DNA of 64,000 nucleotides, from NCBI GenBank assembly GCA_035405645.1, contig DAONJL010000011.1, positions 1-64,000 of the forward strand. The letters run 5' to 3'. A program made the translations under genes and the position numbers. Shown here one piece after another: positions 36,301 to 45,819 of the stretch. The DNA is from DAONJL01 sp035405645 [NCBI: bacterium]. Lineage in GTDB: Bacteria > JAGOBX01 > DAONJL01. Positions within the stretch are counted from its first letter, which is position 1, and the number at the start of each line of letters is the position of its first letter. Below the pieces are notes generated by a model. That model made no database searches. It had not been told where the DNA came from and worked only from the letters and a program-made list of their open reading frames with translations.

Positions 36301-39148
36301 TTGGTAAATGATTATTTATACCATTCACATAAAGACCATCTTCCTGGTCTAATAAACCATCACCATCACAATCTTCTGTTATTATACCTAATTCAATATC
36401 TATACTTAATTTATCTGCAGGAAAATCTTTTAACCATAATTCCATTCTTGTTTTTTTACTTAAATTTACACCAGAGCGAGATAATGGATATCTAAAAGCA
36501 AGCCAGGTATCATCATTATCAAAATAATAATTTATCTTTAATGATTTTTGTTCTTCATCATTTTCAGGGTTTTCTTCGTGCCCTATATTATCCTGTTCTT
36601 CAAATGTTATCACTCCGCGATTATCATTGCTTTCTTCTGGTATATATGATGGTAAATATGAAAATTTATTTATTGGTAAAGTAAGCGAATCTTTTATACT
36701 TTCCATATTATCAATTAATGCTTTACCGTAAGTATTTGGATTAAATACACTTCTTGCTACTTCAGCAGTTACATTTATTTCAATCCACTTTTTTGGTATT
36801 TCTGGTTTAAATTTATTGAAACTAAAAAAATTTATTAAGTCGGATGTAAATGGTAATAAATTTAATCGTGTATTTATATCATTTATTGTTAAACTTAATG
36901 GTGTATTGGATAAATCAGGCATTTCCTGTGCTTTGTCGTTTTTATTCATTAAAAATGATGTTCCTATAAAAAAGTTTTTATTTATATTTGTTTCTAACCT
37001 TGTTCCTAATAATGTTTTTTCTGCTCCTATGCCAACTGGAATTTTTTCATAGTCAATTACAATTTTACTATATGGTGTAATCATACTTGAATTTAGAAAA
37101 ATTAAAAATCCTGTTTGATAATCAATATAATAATCTACATTTCGTGTTAATATTTTTCCATCAACTTTTACTACTTCACTATTTTTTACTATATTAAATG
37201 CATTTAAAAAATATTGCTGAACTTCTGATTGGTATTCAACATAAATATTATATCGTGAAGTTTGTGTTCTTGTATAAACTGTCTGATTTTTTATTGGTAT
37301 TTCTGCTGTATCTTTATCAACAGGAACACGAACTTTACTAAATAAATTTGTATATGCTGGATTATTAAAAGGCATTGTTTCTGGAAATATTATTATTCCT
37401 AAATCGTTATCTATATATTCGGGGTCAATTCTTCCATCAGGCACATCATCACCTGTTCCATATACTCCATCTGGTCCTGGACCTTTTTCATCTAATCCAA
37501 AAATATGTAATAGCGAATATTTATCTGTTGAACCAAAAGGTGTTATACTTGTTTGCCTGTTATTATTCATATCCTGTATTTCAACTATAAAGTTTGGGTC
37601 ATCAACAAGTATATTTGTTGCGCCTAAATAATATCTATTTTTTAATTCATATTTAAAATATGCTGTATCATAATCATAATCATATTTTAATCTTATTAAT
37701 TTATTTACTGCTTTATAGCCTTGTGTTGTTTCATAGTTTACTACTATCACATCATTATCAAGTATGGTTCTTTTAAAACGAACAATTCCTTTTTGATAAT
37801 CAATTGAATAATCATCACCAGGTTGTAATAAATCAAATTTGCCTGCATAAGTTTCGCCATTTACTACATTCGTGCAAACTAAATCAATTGCATTTTCATT
37901 ATTAGCAATATTTCTATCATCGCGATATATTTTTTCTGAAAATGAAACAATTGTTGGTGTATCCGCACCCTGCAATTCTGTAATTTGATAATATGTCCTT
38001 TTAATATAATTTATATCTGAAATCTGATTCACTCGTGTTGATTTTTTGCCTGTAAATTCTATATGACCAGCTTCACCTTTTGTTCGACTTGCTATAAATT
38101 GAAATTTGAAATCATCTAATTTTATACCACTTAAATTTATTTTCGAAATTTTCATTCCACCACGCACACCAAATAATTGTTTATTATATGCTAAAAATTC
38201 TGTTTGTGGTAATGATAATTCAATATCGCCAAATGCAGCGTCAAATTTAATTATATTTTCATCTTCACCATTTTCTGATTTACTTAATGCTCGTTCTTTA
38301 CCATCATAAACGATTGATAATTTTTGTTTATTTTTATCATCCTGTGCATCATCATAATCTATATTGACATTTACACTTTCACCTATTTTACCTTCTACTC
38401 TAACTTTTAATGTTTGCTCAATTTTTATATCACTTTCATCACGACGAACATCATTTGCTTTTACATTTCTATATTTCTTAAATGTTCCTGTTATTCTTAC
38501 TGTTTTTAATCCACTTATTGTTAAATGTGTATTAAATGGTAAATCTTTATCGAATAATTTTCCACCTTCTTTTACTTCTAATTCTCGTTCTTTTTCTAAT
38601 GGTTTATATAAATATTTTTCTTCTTCCCATATTTTTCCTGATTTTTTTATCAAATCTTTTTTTATATATCCTAAATTTATATTATCTATATAATTTTCAA
38701 TTTCTTTTTGTAAATTTTCTTCTTTTTCTTTTTTTGCTTTTTTTTCGTTTAACTTGTTTTCTTCGTCGTTTATTTTGTTTTTTATTTCTTCTATTTCTTT
38801 TTGCATATTGTTTTCGTCTTCAAAATATGTTAATACTGAAATTGTATCACTTATAGCATTTGATTTTGATTTATCAATTTGAAGGGTTTCTCCTATATTT
38901 TCACTTACTATTTTGGCATTTGATAAATAATCTTGATTTGCACTAAGATAATAACCAATCAAATATAATTTAAAGTAATTTATCCATATACTTGATTGAG
39001 TTATTTCTTCATTATCTTCTTGATATTTTGACTGTAATTTTTTATTTTTATCAATCAATGAATTTATTTCTGTTAAGTCAAGTGCATATATTTTTATTAA
39101 ATATAAAAAAGATAAAAAAAATATGATGAAGAAATATTTTTTATTCAT
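33386..39148 (-). CDS. SprA/Sov-like giant outer membrane protein (type IX translocon-like)
   Basis: 1920 residues. Signal peptide (YFFIIFFLSFLYLIKIYA), a coiled-coil (about 105-160), then a very long beta-strand protein ending in an aromatic YGELKF. SprA-like traits: RITGTFKKYRNV and LKVRVEGKIGESVNVNIDYDDA, IELSLPQTEFLAYNKQLFGV, repeated DY-x-IDYQ-x-G strands (DYSIDYQKGIVRF near 447, DYYIDYQTGFLIF near 675), a middle domain with LAFRYPLSRSGVNLSKKTRM and Ca-binding DxDxDG loops (DCDGDGLLDQEDG near 925, DMDGDGQLD near 982), and a barrel-rich last third. SprA/Sov is the 36-strand outer membrane channel of type IX secretion in Bacteroidota. Shorter than the usual ~2400 residues. Together with the PorV-like gene and the sorting-domain cargo this suggests a working type IX-like route. 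Confidence 0.75.
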   Translation of the reverse strand: MNKKYFFIIFFLSFLYLIKIYALDLTEINSLIDKNKKLQSKYQEDNEEITQSSIWINYFKLYLIGYYLSANQDYLSNAKIVSENIGETLQIDKSKSNAISDTISVLTYFEDENNMQKEIEEIKNKINDEENKLNEKKAKKEKEENLQKEIENYIDNINLGYIKKDLIKKSGKIWEEEKYLYKPLEKERELEVKEGGKLFDKDLPFNTHLTISGLKTVRITGTFKKYRNVKANDVRRDESDIKIEQTLKVRVEGKIGESVNVNIDYDDAQDDKNKQKLSIVYDGKERALSKSENGEDENIIKFDAAFGDIELSLPQTEFLAYNKQLFGVRGGMKISKINLSGIKLDDFKFQFIASRTKGEAGHIEFTGKKSTRVNQISDINYIKRTYYQITELQGADTPTIVSFSEKIYRDDRNIANNENAIDLVCTNVVNGETYAGKFDLLQPGDDYSIDYQKGIVRFKRTILDNDVIVVNYETTQGYKAVNKLIRLKYDYDYDTAYFKYELKNRYYLGATNILVDDPNFIVEIQDMNNNRQTSITPFGSTDKYSLLHIFGLDEKGPGPDGVYGTGDDVPDGRIDPEYIDNDLGIIIFPETMPFNNPAYTNLFSKVRVPVDKDTAEIPIKNQTVYTRTQTSRYNIYVEYQSEVQQYFLNAFNIVKNSEVVKVDGKILTRNVDYYIDYQTGFLIFLNSSMITPYSKIVIDYEKIPVGIGAEKTLLGTRLETNINKNFFIGTSFLMNKNDKAQEMPDLSNTPLSLTINDINTRLNLLPFTSDLINFFSFNKFKPEIPKKWIEINVTAEVARSVFNPNTYGKALIDNMESIKDSLTLPINKFSYLPSYIPEESNDNRGVITFEEQDNIGHEENPENDEEQKSLKINYYFDNDDTWLAFRYPLSRSGVNLSKKTRMELWLKDFPADKLSIDIELGIITEDCDGDGLLDQEDGLYVNGINNHLPNGFLDKSPNEDEGININGTIYGNDNNILESEDMDGDGQLDAKSFKKDERKYIYQNIELNADTSIGSNGWIFYNFNLFDLAKSAFKNQDADSTNIKHIRVIFRKKDNVINEKISGSIYTDYIAIVGNKWEVSNPDDTSFYVRSVNNKDNPYEYIVLNEEIGTRDIEDDDYIKEQAIEIVYDNLIDTKWTYYDMTRTINISDYNSLIFYIRNTSENYNGETLAFRFGDANNYFQYSVKLPPPANSWTKVTISLKKIKNKYQELLVNDTPPYKVGFDENYYIYGQPNIKSINKLSFGIIPDTSTLIAGKVQINFLHTADVIQRTGIGKKIAFNSNIYQDFITANGSYYQRDNKFQKIGEITSTTAQSYVPEINTTKDFSSTLNLHKLTPAKWQLSIPLTFKTTNSKTQIEPDEVENVERNKLGYTESKSNAYTLAIRRNLFPTLNISYNENFNNTYYKATISELTTKNFLSRVDYSYSISQKPFKKIPVLKYISLGQKFSIGLAYEYQNNLDEKNYITGNYQSTYDKYNIYDKKVSITHQPWKWITLTPTIKYYDKYHKTRKYSGLEDKNLNTDIGIDIIEFIGIKPNLKFSYTRNLNYDIANIDSEPIKNISGNAGITINMAPEKWWKYINFFNININTNANYSENLKARQYPKKKDANVSGSFALSVPTYFNKIWKGFNFLELNYSFKKDISAKYTDLDPSISFSDIISNYFEDNFISLSKKKAPIGGDTISLQRTNASNTVNHNISGRLIIWKPLNLRYNFSLSDNTIQSQNSETFNKNLSANLNGALNLKEINLLVKTQSATLTNDYLYSVTTQPNSRTTNFKPKIGGQINWSDFFKTGFDLPYSISKTENTSNNIVSTLTTTQLNPSFRWSYLLNKPFDIENPLQSNLLRFKNRLELNGTISANLNKRTGIESQKANTTEYDFTTGLTWDAHQNLRMSGSLNFKLFTDKVRDGMDYFSYGFSVYGELKF

Positions 39149-39162
39149 AATAAATATTTTTT

Positions 39163-39191
39163 TTTTTATTTAAAAAATGTTTTTATGTCAA
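39163..39191 (-). promoter_or_regulatory. promoter of the SprA-like gene
   Basis: On the - strand TTGACA (39186-39191) is followed after 17 bp by a weak TAAAAA (39163-39168). A start near 39156 leaves a leader of about 8-10 nt with no ribosome binding site. It is back-to-back with the promoter of the + strand glycosyltransferase at 39288. Confidence 0.4.
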
Positions 39192-39287
39192 TAATAAATT
39201 TGTTTTATCTGATAATTAAAAATCCTTATATTTTTAAGTTTTTAGAAAATGTTTCAAACACTATTTTGTTTTCATCTTTTTTATTAT

Positions 39288-39316
39288 TTGACACAAAATA
39301 AATTAAATGATAAATT
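39288..39316 (+). promoter_or_regulatory. leaderless-type promoter of the GT39-like gene
   Basis: TTGACA (39288-39293), 17-bp spacer, TAAATT (39311-39316), then ATG at 39324. The start point would fall on or one base before the ATG. The promoter lies inside the longer reading frame that begins at 39249, which argues for ATG 39324 as the real start. Confidence 0.6.
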
Positions 39317-39323
39317 TTTAAAA

Positions 39324-40838
39324 ATGACTAAAAATAAGATAATATTTTTAATTTTAGTTTTTTTATATTTAATAATTTTTTTTTATGAAGTAAATAATAT
39401 TGGCTTAATATGGGATGAATATGATTATATTCAATCCTCACAAAATCATTTAAAACTATTAAAAAATTTTTTTTCATTAAATAATAATGAAAAGAAAAAA
39501 TTAATTGAATTTGGCTTTCAACATCCTGCTTTTATTCGATGGATTCAGGGGCTTTGTTATAAATATCTAAAAATTTTCGATATTCCTTATATTAATTTTA
39601 GAGTAGGAAATATATTTTTTTTATTCTTATTTTTTATTGGTTCATATATTTTAATTAACCATTTCTTTAATGTTGAAATATATTTAATTTTTTTAATTTT
39701 AAATTTACTAAACTTAAAAACAATATTTTATTATTCAGTTGGGGCAATGGATTTTGCTGTCGTTAGTTTTTACATTTTAACCGCTGCTTTATTCTTACTC
39801 GATTTTAATAAAAAAACAAATATCATTTTTTTTATAATAAGTGTCTCATTAGGCTTTGCAGCAAAATTAAACTATGTTATTATTTTGTTTCCCTGTCTTT
39901 TATACTCTTTTTTTTATGAAAAGAAAAAATTTTTTATTTGCATTTTAAGCATTTTCTTTATGTTTTTTTCATTATATTTATTTTATCCTTTTTTATGGAG
40001 TGCGCCTATCAGACATTTAAAACAGTATTTATTATTTCATTTACGGCATTTCCAAAATTATGAATATTATTTTCATAAAATTTATAATCCAGAAACAGAT
40101 GTAATTCCCTGGCATTATCCAATCATTCATTTCTTAACACAAAATTCTGAATTATCAATAATTACAGGATTAATTGGAACTATATTGTTTTTAAAAAATA
40201 TTAAAAAGAAAGAAAATCAATTTTTATTATTTGTTTGCTGGCTGCCTTTATTATTATTTTTCAAACCAAATACACCTTGTTATAATGGTATTAGATTATT
40301 CTTGCAATCAGCTATTTTAGTCAATATTTTTTCAGCTTATGCTATTTTTAAAATTTTTCAAAAGAAAAAATTGAAATATTTCTTTTTTGTTGGTTTATTA
40401 TTTTTATTAAATTTATTTAATTATGTTAAATATTTAAAATATCCAGGTAGTTATTACAACTCTTTTATTTGTGGTGCTTATGGTGCAGAAAAATTTGGAT
40501 TGCAAATTGATGTATGGGGTGAAAATCTTACAATAGAATTATGTAATAAAATAAATCAAATTATACCTGATAATAAGAAAATTGCTATAATAGGAAATCA
40601 TCCAAACACCGCAAAATATTTACAAGAAATAAATATTCTTAAAAAAACTTTTATATTAAATCCAGAGGAAGAATTTATTGTGAATGATATAAATAAATAT
40701 GATTATTTAATCGTCTTAAATAATAAAAGTTTATGGAATTCTGAAATTTTTTCAGAAATTAAAAAAAGAGAAAAAATAATTTATTCTAAAAAAGCAAATG
40801 GCATTGAATTAGTATATATTTTAAGGATAAATAAATAA
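39324..40838 (+). CDS. GT39/ArnT-like polytopic glycosyltransferase
   Basis: 504 residues from ATG 39324. About ten to twelve membrane helices, with an acidic motif GLIWDEYDYIQS in the first outside loop (about residues 24-35), as in the catalytic Asp/Glu loop of PMT/ArnT-type (GT-C) enzymes that use polyprenyl-phosphate sugars. The C-terminal part is soluble (NKKIAIIGNHPNTAKYLQ). The acceptor is unknown; with other envelope sugar genes it may glycosylate surface polymers or secreted proteins. Codons end more often in T/C than in the - strand neighbours. Confidence 0.7.
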   Translation: MTKNKIIFLILVFLYLIIFFYEVNNIGLIWDEYDYIQSSQNHLKLLKNFFSLNNNEKKKLIEFGFQHPAFIRWIQGLCYKYLKIFDIPYINFRVGNIFFLFLFFIGSYILINHFFNVEIYLIFLILNLLNLKTIFYYSVGAMDFAVVSFYILTAALFLLDFNKKTNIIFFIISVSLGFAAKLNYVIILFPCLLYSFFYEKKKFFICILSIFFMFFSLYLFYPFLWSAPIRHLKQYLLFHLRHFQNYEYYFHKIYNPETDVIPWHYPIIHFLTQNSELSIITGLIGTILFLKNIKKKENQFLLFVCWLPLLLFFKPNTPCYNGIRLFLQSAILVNIFSAYAIFKIFQKKKLKYFFFVGLLFLLNLFNYVKYLKYPGSYYNSFICGAYGAEKFGLQIDVWGENLTIELCNKINQIIPDNKKIAIIGNHPNTAKYLQEINILKKTFILNPEEEFIVNDINKYDYLIVLNNKSLWNSEIFSEIKKREKIIYSKKANGIELVYILRINK

Positions 40839-40840
40839 AA

Positions 40841-42550
40841 TTACATTTCGAGTTTTTCAGCAAGTGTATTACGCATCACTTCGACTATAGTAGTTACACC
40901 CATTGCAACTTTTTTAAATCCATCTTCGCGTAATGTGCGCATTCCATGTTCGCGTGCAACCTGTCTTAATTGTGTGGAAGAAACATTTTTTAAAACAAGT
41001 CCTTTTAATTCTTCGTCCATTACAAGTAATTCAAAAATACCAGTTCTACCTTTATAACCTGTATAATTACATTTTTCACATCCAGCACCATGATAAAATG
41101 TTATATTTTTTGCCTCGTCTAATGGAAATTCTGCTTCTATTAATAATTCTTCTGGTGGTTTATATTCTTCTTTACATTCTGGACAAATTGTTCTAACTAA
41201 TCTTTGCGCCATAATTGCTTGAATTGATGAAGCAATAAGATAAGGATTTACACCCATATCAACAAGACGAGTAACAGCCGATGGTGCATCATTAGTATGT
41301 AAAGTAGAAAAAACAAGATGTCCAGTTAGAGCAGCACGAATAGCAATACTCGCTGTTTCAAGGTCACGAATTTCACCGACCATAATAATATCAGGTGATT
41401 GTCTTAACATTGCTCTTAAACCATTGGCAAAATCAAGTCCAATTTCATGATTTACCTGAACCTGATTTATTCCATCAAGCATATATTCAACTGGGTCTTC
41501 AATTGTCATTATTTTTTTATCTGGTGTATTTAATTCATTTAATGCAGAATAAAGTGTTGTTGTTTTACCAGAACCTGTTGGACCAGTAACTAATAAAATT
41601 CCATTTGGCTTTTTTATTATTTCTTCAAACATTTCTTTATGGTCACCAATAAAACCAACCTGTTCAAGACCTAATTGAACAGATGATTTATCAAGTAGAC
41701 GAAGAACCACACTTTCGCCATAAATACAGGGCAATGCACTTACACGAAAATCTATATCCTTTCCCATCATTCGCATTTTTATTCTGCCATCTTGTGGTTT
41801 TCTATGTTCGGCAATATCCATTCCAGACATTAATTTTATTCTTGAAAGTATATGTCCCTGTGCTTTTTTTGGTGGACTGACTCCATATCGTAAAATACCA
41901 TCTATTCTGTATCTTAATACAAGTTCTTTTTCTGATGGTTCAATATGTATATCCGATGCATTATCTTTTAATGATTGCATTAAAATCATATTAACAAGTT
42001 TAATAATTGGTGCATCTTCGGCTCCTGCAATTAAATCAGCTTTTTGTTCTTTTTCTTCTTCGGTTAAAACTTCACCTTCTTCTATACCAGCCAGCATTTC
42101 TTCAAGAGTTTCATCTGTCGCTCCATATAATTCATTTATTTTTTCACTTAGTTTTTCTGGAACAACTATAACGGGTTCAATTGGTTTCCCAAGAAGTATA
42201 CTTAAATCATCTAACGCTTTTAAATTTGTTGGTTCATTAAATGCAATTAATAATGTGCTATCACGAATTTCAAGCGGTATAAATTGATATTGTTGAACTG
42301 TAAGAGCATCAACACTTTTTAATAGTTTACTATCAAAATTATAATTTTCAAGGTCAACAAAACTGAAACCAAAATGGTCTGAAACAGCCTGCCAGATTTG
42401 TTCTTTTGTTAAATTTGCTTTTGTTGTTAAATAATCTATTAGCGATAATTTTTCTATTTGTTTTTGTAGCAAAATATCATCTAAATTTTCCTGTAAAATT
42501 AAACCACTTGCTACTAATATATTTCCTAATTCACTATCACTAATATTCAT
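40841..42550 (-). CDS. type II secretion/type IV pilus assembly ATPase, PilB/GspE family (second of a pair)
   Basis: 569 residues. N-terminal MshEN-type domain (about 5-140), then the secretion ATPase: Walker A GPTGSGKTTTLYSALNEL, Asp box IEDPVEYML, Walker B DIIMVGEIRDLETASIAIRA, His box STLHTNDAPSAVTRL, and the zinc-binding tetra-Cys insert (CPECKEEYKP ... GCEKCNYTGYKGRTGIFEL). Such hexameric ATPases power pilin assembly or pseudopilus extension. It follows a paralogue of the same architecture, 37 nt upstream. Only 2 nt separate its stop from the convergent GT39-like gene. Confidence 0.92.
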   Translation of the reverse strand: MNISDSELGNILVASGLILQENLDDILLQKQIEKLSLIDYLTTKANLTKEQIWQAVSDHFGFSFVDLENYNFDSKLLKSVDALTVQQYQFIPLEIRDSTLLIAFNEPTNLKALDDLSILLGKPIEPVIVVPEKLSEKINELYGATDETLEEMLAGIEEGEVLTEEEKEQKADLIAGAEDAPIIKLVNMILMQSLKDNASDIHIEPSEKELVLRYRIDGILRYGVSPPKKAQGHILSRIKLMSGMDIAEHRKPQDGRIKMRMMGKDIDFRVSALPCIYGESVVLRLLDKSSVQLGLEQVGFIGDHKEMFEEIIKKPNGILLVTGPTGSGKTTTLYSALNELNTPDKKIMTIEDPVEYMLDGINQVQVNHEIGLDFANGLRAMLRQSPDIIMVGEIRDLETASIAIRAALTGHLVFSTLHTNDAPSAVTRLVDMGVNPYLIASSIQAIMAQRLVRTICPECKEEYKPPEELLIEAEFPLDEAKNITFYHGAGCEKCNYTGYKGRTGIFELLVMDEELKGLVLKNVSSTQLRQVAREHGMRTLREDGFKKVAMGVTTIVEVMRNTLAEKLEM

Positions 42551-42587
42551 AAATAATCACACTAAAATATTTTTTATCAAATTTTTT

Positions 42588-44336
42588 TTAATCCCATTGT
42601 TCTTTTGGTATAGCTACTCCCGCTTCTATTGGTGCTACTCTTATTACTTCTTCTAATGTTGTTATACCATCACAGAATTTTTTAAAGCCATCTTCTCGCA
42701 TTGGTATCATTCCATATTTTAATGCAACTTTATGTAAAACATTTGCAGGTGCTTTTTTTAATATTAAACTAATCAGTTCATCATTTGGTACAAACAATTC
42801 AAAAATACCAATTCTACCTCTAAAACCAGTTTTGGCACAATTATCACAACCAACACCTTTGTAAAAGGTTAAATGTTTATAATCTTTTGGTCGTTTACCA
42901 ATTTTATAAAATAATTCATCATCTGGTTTATATGGTTTTTTACACTCCGGGCAAACAATTCGAACTAACCTTTGAGCAACAATACATCGCAATGTAGAAG
43001 TTAATAAAAATGGCTCAACACCCATATCAATTAATCTTGTGATTGCACCTGCCGCTTCATTTGTATGTGTTGAACTTAAAACAAGGTGTCCTGTAAGAGC
43101 GGATTCAATTGCAATACTCGCTGTTTCATTATCTCTTATTTCACCTATTAGTATTATATCTGGGTCCTGCCTTAATATTGCACGTAATGCAGAAGCAAAG
43201 GTAGTTCCTGCACGCTCATTTATTTGACATTGCATTAATCCTTTTACTTCATATTCGACTGGGTCCTCAACTGTTATTAGTTTATCTTCTGGTTTGTTTA
43301 ATTCCATTATTCCAGCATATAATGTTGTTGTTTTACCACAGCCTGTTGGTCCTGTTACTAATATTATACCATTTGGACATTGTAATATTTTTTGAAAATT
43401 ATCCTTTACTTCTTCTATTAAACCTAAATCAGACATTGTTAGCATTATTGCATTTTTATCAAGGATTCGTAAAACAACACTTTCGCCCCACATTGTTGGG
43501 CAGCAGGAAACTCGTATATCAATTTGTCTGCCAGCAAGTTTTAATTTTATTCGCCCATCTTGTGGTAATCTTGTTTCTGCTATATTTAAATTTGCCATTA
43601 TTTTTAATCTTGAAATAATTCCTGCTTGCAAATTTCGCGGTGGCGGTGGCATTTTGATTAACACACCATCAATTCGTTCTCTTATTCTAAATGTATTTTC
43701 AAATGGTTCAAAATGAATATCACTTGCTCGGTCTTTTAGTGCTTTCATTATTATCATATTAACATATTTTATTACGGGTGTTTCATCTTCTATTGCTTCA
43801 CCTGTTACACCTAATTCTGCTGATGTATCAGTTATTAGTTCTACATCAGCTTCTGAAATATTATCTACTATATCTTCTATCGCTTCAGAAGAAACATAGA
43901 ATTTATCAATTGCTGAAATAATTTCTGATTCTGGCGCTAATACTGTTTCTAAATAATAACCAAGCATAATATTTATATCATCAAGTGCAGTAACATTATA
44001 TGGGTCAGCAATTGCAAGTAATAATCTGCCATCATCATATTGTTCTACTGCTATTAATTTATTTTTTCTTGCTATCTTTTCAGGTATTTTTTGAACAACT
44101 GATTCTGTTAATGGATAATTTTCAAGTTTAATATATGGTATTCCTGTAAGCGCACTTAATGCTGCACATATTTGTTCATCTGTTGCATATTTTAATTCTT
44201 TTAATATTTCTTTCGTTTCTTTATTTCTTTTTTTTGATAATTCTATTACTTCTTTATATTGCTCTTCTGTTATTATTTCTGATTGATATAAAACATCTTC
44301 TATGCCTATTGGTTTTTCAGTTATTATATTCTCCAT
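42588..44336 (-). CDS. type II secretion/type IV pilus assembly ATPase, PilB/GspE family (first of a pair)
   Basis: 582 residues. MshEN domain (about residues 12-150, KYATDEQICAALSALTGIPY), then ATPase motifs: Walker A GPTGCGKTTTLYAGIMEL, VEDPVEYEVKG, Walker B DIILIGEIRDNETASIAIES, His box SSTHTNEAAGAITRL, and tetra-Cys insert (CPECKKPYKP ... GCDNCAKTGFRGRIGIFEL). Its start overlaps the preceding unknown gene by 20 nt. Two full PilB/GspE paralogues in tandem suggest separate pilus and secretion machines or a hetero-oligomer. PilC/GspF, PilT and secretin genes are not in the window. Confidence 0.92.
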   Translation of the reverse strand: MENIITEKPIGIEDVLYQSEIITEEQYKEVIELSKKRNKETKEILKELKYATDEQICAALSALTGIPYIKLENYPLTESVVQKIPEKIARKNKLIAVEQYDDGRLLLAIADPYNVTALDDINIMLGYYLETVLAPESEIISAIDKFYVSSEAIEDIVDNISEADVELITDTSAELGVTGEAIEDETPVIKYVNMIIMKALKDRASDIHFEPFENTFRIRERIDGVLIKMPPPPRNLQAGIISRLKIMANLNIAETRLPQDGRIKLKLAGRQIDIRVSCCPTMWGESVVLRILDKNAIMLTMSDLGLIEEVKDNFQKILQCPNGIILVTGPTGCGKTTTLYAGIMELNKPEDKLITVEDPVEYEVKGLMQCQINERAGTTFASALRAILRQDPDIILIGEIRDNETASIAIESALTGHLVLSSTHTNEAAGAITRLIDMGVEPFLLTSTLRCIVAQRLVRIVCPECKKPYKPDDELFYKIGKRPKDYKHLTFYKGVGCDNCAKTGFRGRIGIFELFVPNDELISLILKKAPANVLHKVALKYGMIPMREDGFKKFCDGITTLEEVIRVAPIEAGVAIPKEQWD

Positions 44337-45711
44337 TTTTATAATACTTTTGTGTTAAAAAATTTATAAATAATAAAAGTTGATATAATGCTTTTTTTAA
44401 AAATAAATTTTTTCTAAATAATAAATATAATTCAGGAATATAATAAAAAATTGTATCAATAATATTTTTAATAATCAAAATAATTTTTACTGATTTTAAT
44501 ATATTTAAATTTATGAAGATATTATTCATTATTGAATTTGAACTGCTATTAAAAATTTTTTTTATAAAACATTCTTTAGGAACATTTATTTTTTCCTCTT
44601 TTTTATTCGCTATAAATTTATTCAATTCATATTTTAAATCAAATAAAGGAATTAAATTTTTTTCAGAAGATTTTATTATGTTTCTTATTAAATGATTTAT
44701 ATTTATTTTATTGTCTTTTATTGTTTCACATAATTTATAAATATTATTTCCATTTTTTAATATTTCTTCATAACTAATATGTTTCTTATTTTGGTTTAGT
44801 TCAAATAATAATTTTATAAAAATTTTTTTTAAATCATCATCATTAAATATTTTAATAATATTTGAAAATTCATTTAATTGTTTTATTGAAAAATTAATTT
44901 TTTTTATATCAGGATAAAATGAATAAACATATTTTTTTTCCAAATCAATTAAATTATTATTTTCAAAGAAATGAAAAATTTCTTTTATAATTGTAGCATT
45001 TTCATAATAGTAATTTAATATATTTTCATCCTCGCTGAATTTTTCATAAACAATTTCTATATCAAGAATTTCAGATTTTTTTATTTCATCTATTTCTTTA
45101 ATTTTCTTACAATTTTCTGGGATTTTATTGAGTTTAATATCATTAATATCTTCAATAGATTTGAATTTAAATTTATAGCCAATTTTCAGCATTTCTTCTA
45201 TATATTCTGTAAGATTACATAATTTTAAAAAATTTTTATAATTTATTAATGTATCTAATATTGGAATTTCATATATATTTAATGATAGGAATTTTTTAAC
45301 TTTGAATTCAAAGTTTATAATTGCCGCTGCACCTTGTAAATAATCCGAAAAAATCATACTATAAAATTTTTTATCACGATAATTTTTTAAAAAAACACTT
45401 TTTTCATCAAGTAAATCATGTGAAAATGTTATTATATCAATTTTTTTATATGGATTATCTAAATAATATTTTAATAATGTTTTTACAATATCATAAATTG
45501 GATTTGTTGCAGGAAAATCTTTTATATCTTTTGAAATTGCATAAGTAAATATTCCATCAAGTACATCATACACATCAACTGGCGATAGTTTAAATCTTGA
45601 TATTAATAAATTATATGCTGATTCATTTATTTGGTCTAAATACCGATCTGGATTCAATATTATATCTTTTATTGCTTCTACTGTTTCGATTGCTTTTTCA
45701 TTTATTTTCAT
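44317..45711 (-). CDS. unknown protein upstream of the PilB/GspE pair
   Basis: 464 residues, helix-rich, with one likely membrane stretch near the C-terminus (IILIIKNIIDTIFYYIPELYLLF, residues ~415-440) and a basic/hydrophobic tail. The N-terminal section (KINEKAIETVEAIKDIILNP, LSPVDVYDVLDGIFTYA) is soluble and acidic. The gene overlaps the first PilB/GspE by 20 nt, so a link with the pilus or secretion machine is plausible. I recognise no family. A TTGACA on the - strand at 45742-45747 lies 30 nt before the ATG, matching the leaderless spacing elsewhere. Confidence 0.7.
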   Translation of the reverse strand: MKINEKAIETVEAIKDIILNPDRYLDQINESAYNLLISRFKLSPVDVYDVLDGIFTYAISKDIKDFPATNPIYDIVKTLLKYYLDNPYKKIDIITFSHDLLDEKSVFLKNYRDKKFYSMIFSDYLQGAAAIINFEFKVKKFLSLNIYEIPILDTLINYKNFLKLCNLTEYIEEMLKIGYKFKFKSIEDINDIKLNKIPENCKKIKEIDEIKKSEILDIEIVYEKFSEDENILNYYYENATIIKEIFHFFENNNLIDLEKKYVYSFYPDIKKINFSIKQLNEFSNIIKIFNDDDLKKIFIKLLFELNQNKKHISYEEILKNGNNIYKLCETIKDNKININHLIRNIIKSSEKNLIPLFDLKYELNKFIANKKEEKINVPKECFIKKIFNSSSNSIMNNIFINLNILKSVKIILIIKNIIDTIFYYIPELYLLFRKNLFLKKALYQLLLFINFLTQKYYKNGEYNN

Positions 45712-45819
45712 ATTTTTAATTTTTTATTTATTTTTTATTTTTGTCAAGATTAATTTTTTAATTATCTTTTTATATATTTTTTTGTAAAATTTACTGTATG
45801 GCTTTTTATTTTTTAAGGC

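Noticed and set aside
33386-39148. TamB, LptD or a TonB receptor as identity of the 1920-residue protein
   Set aside because: No plug, no LptD jellyroll and no AsmA-type domain. The DY-x-IDYQ repeats and DxDxDG loops fit SprA better.
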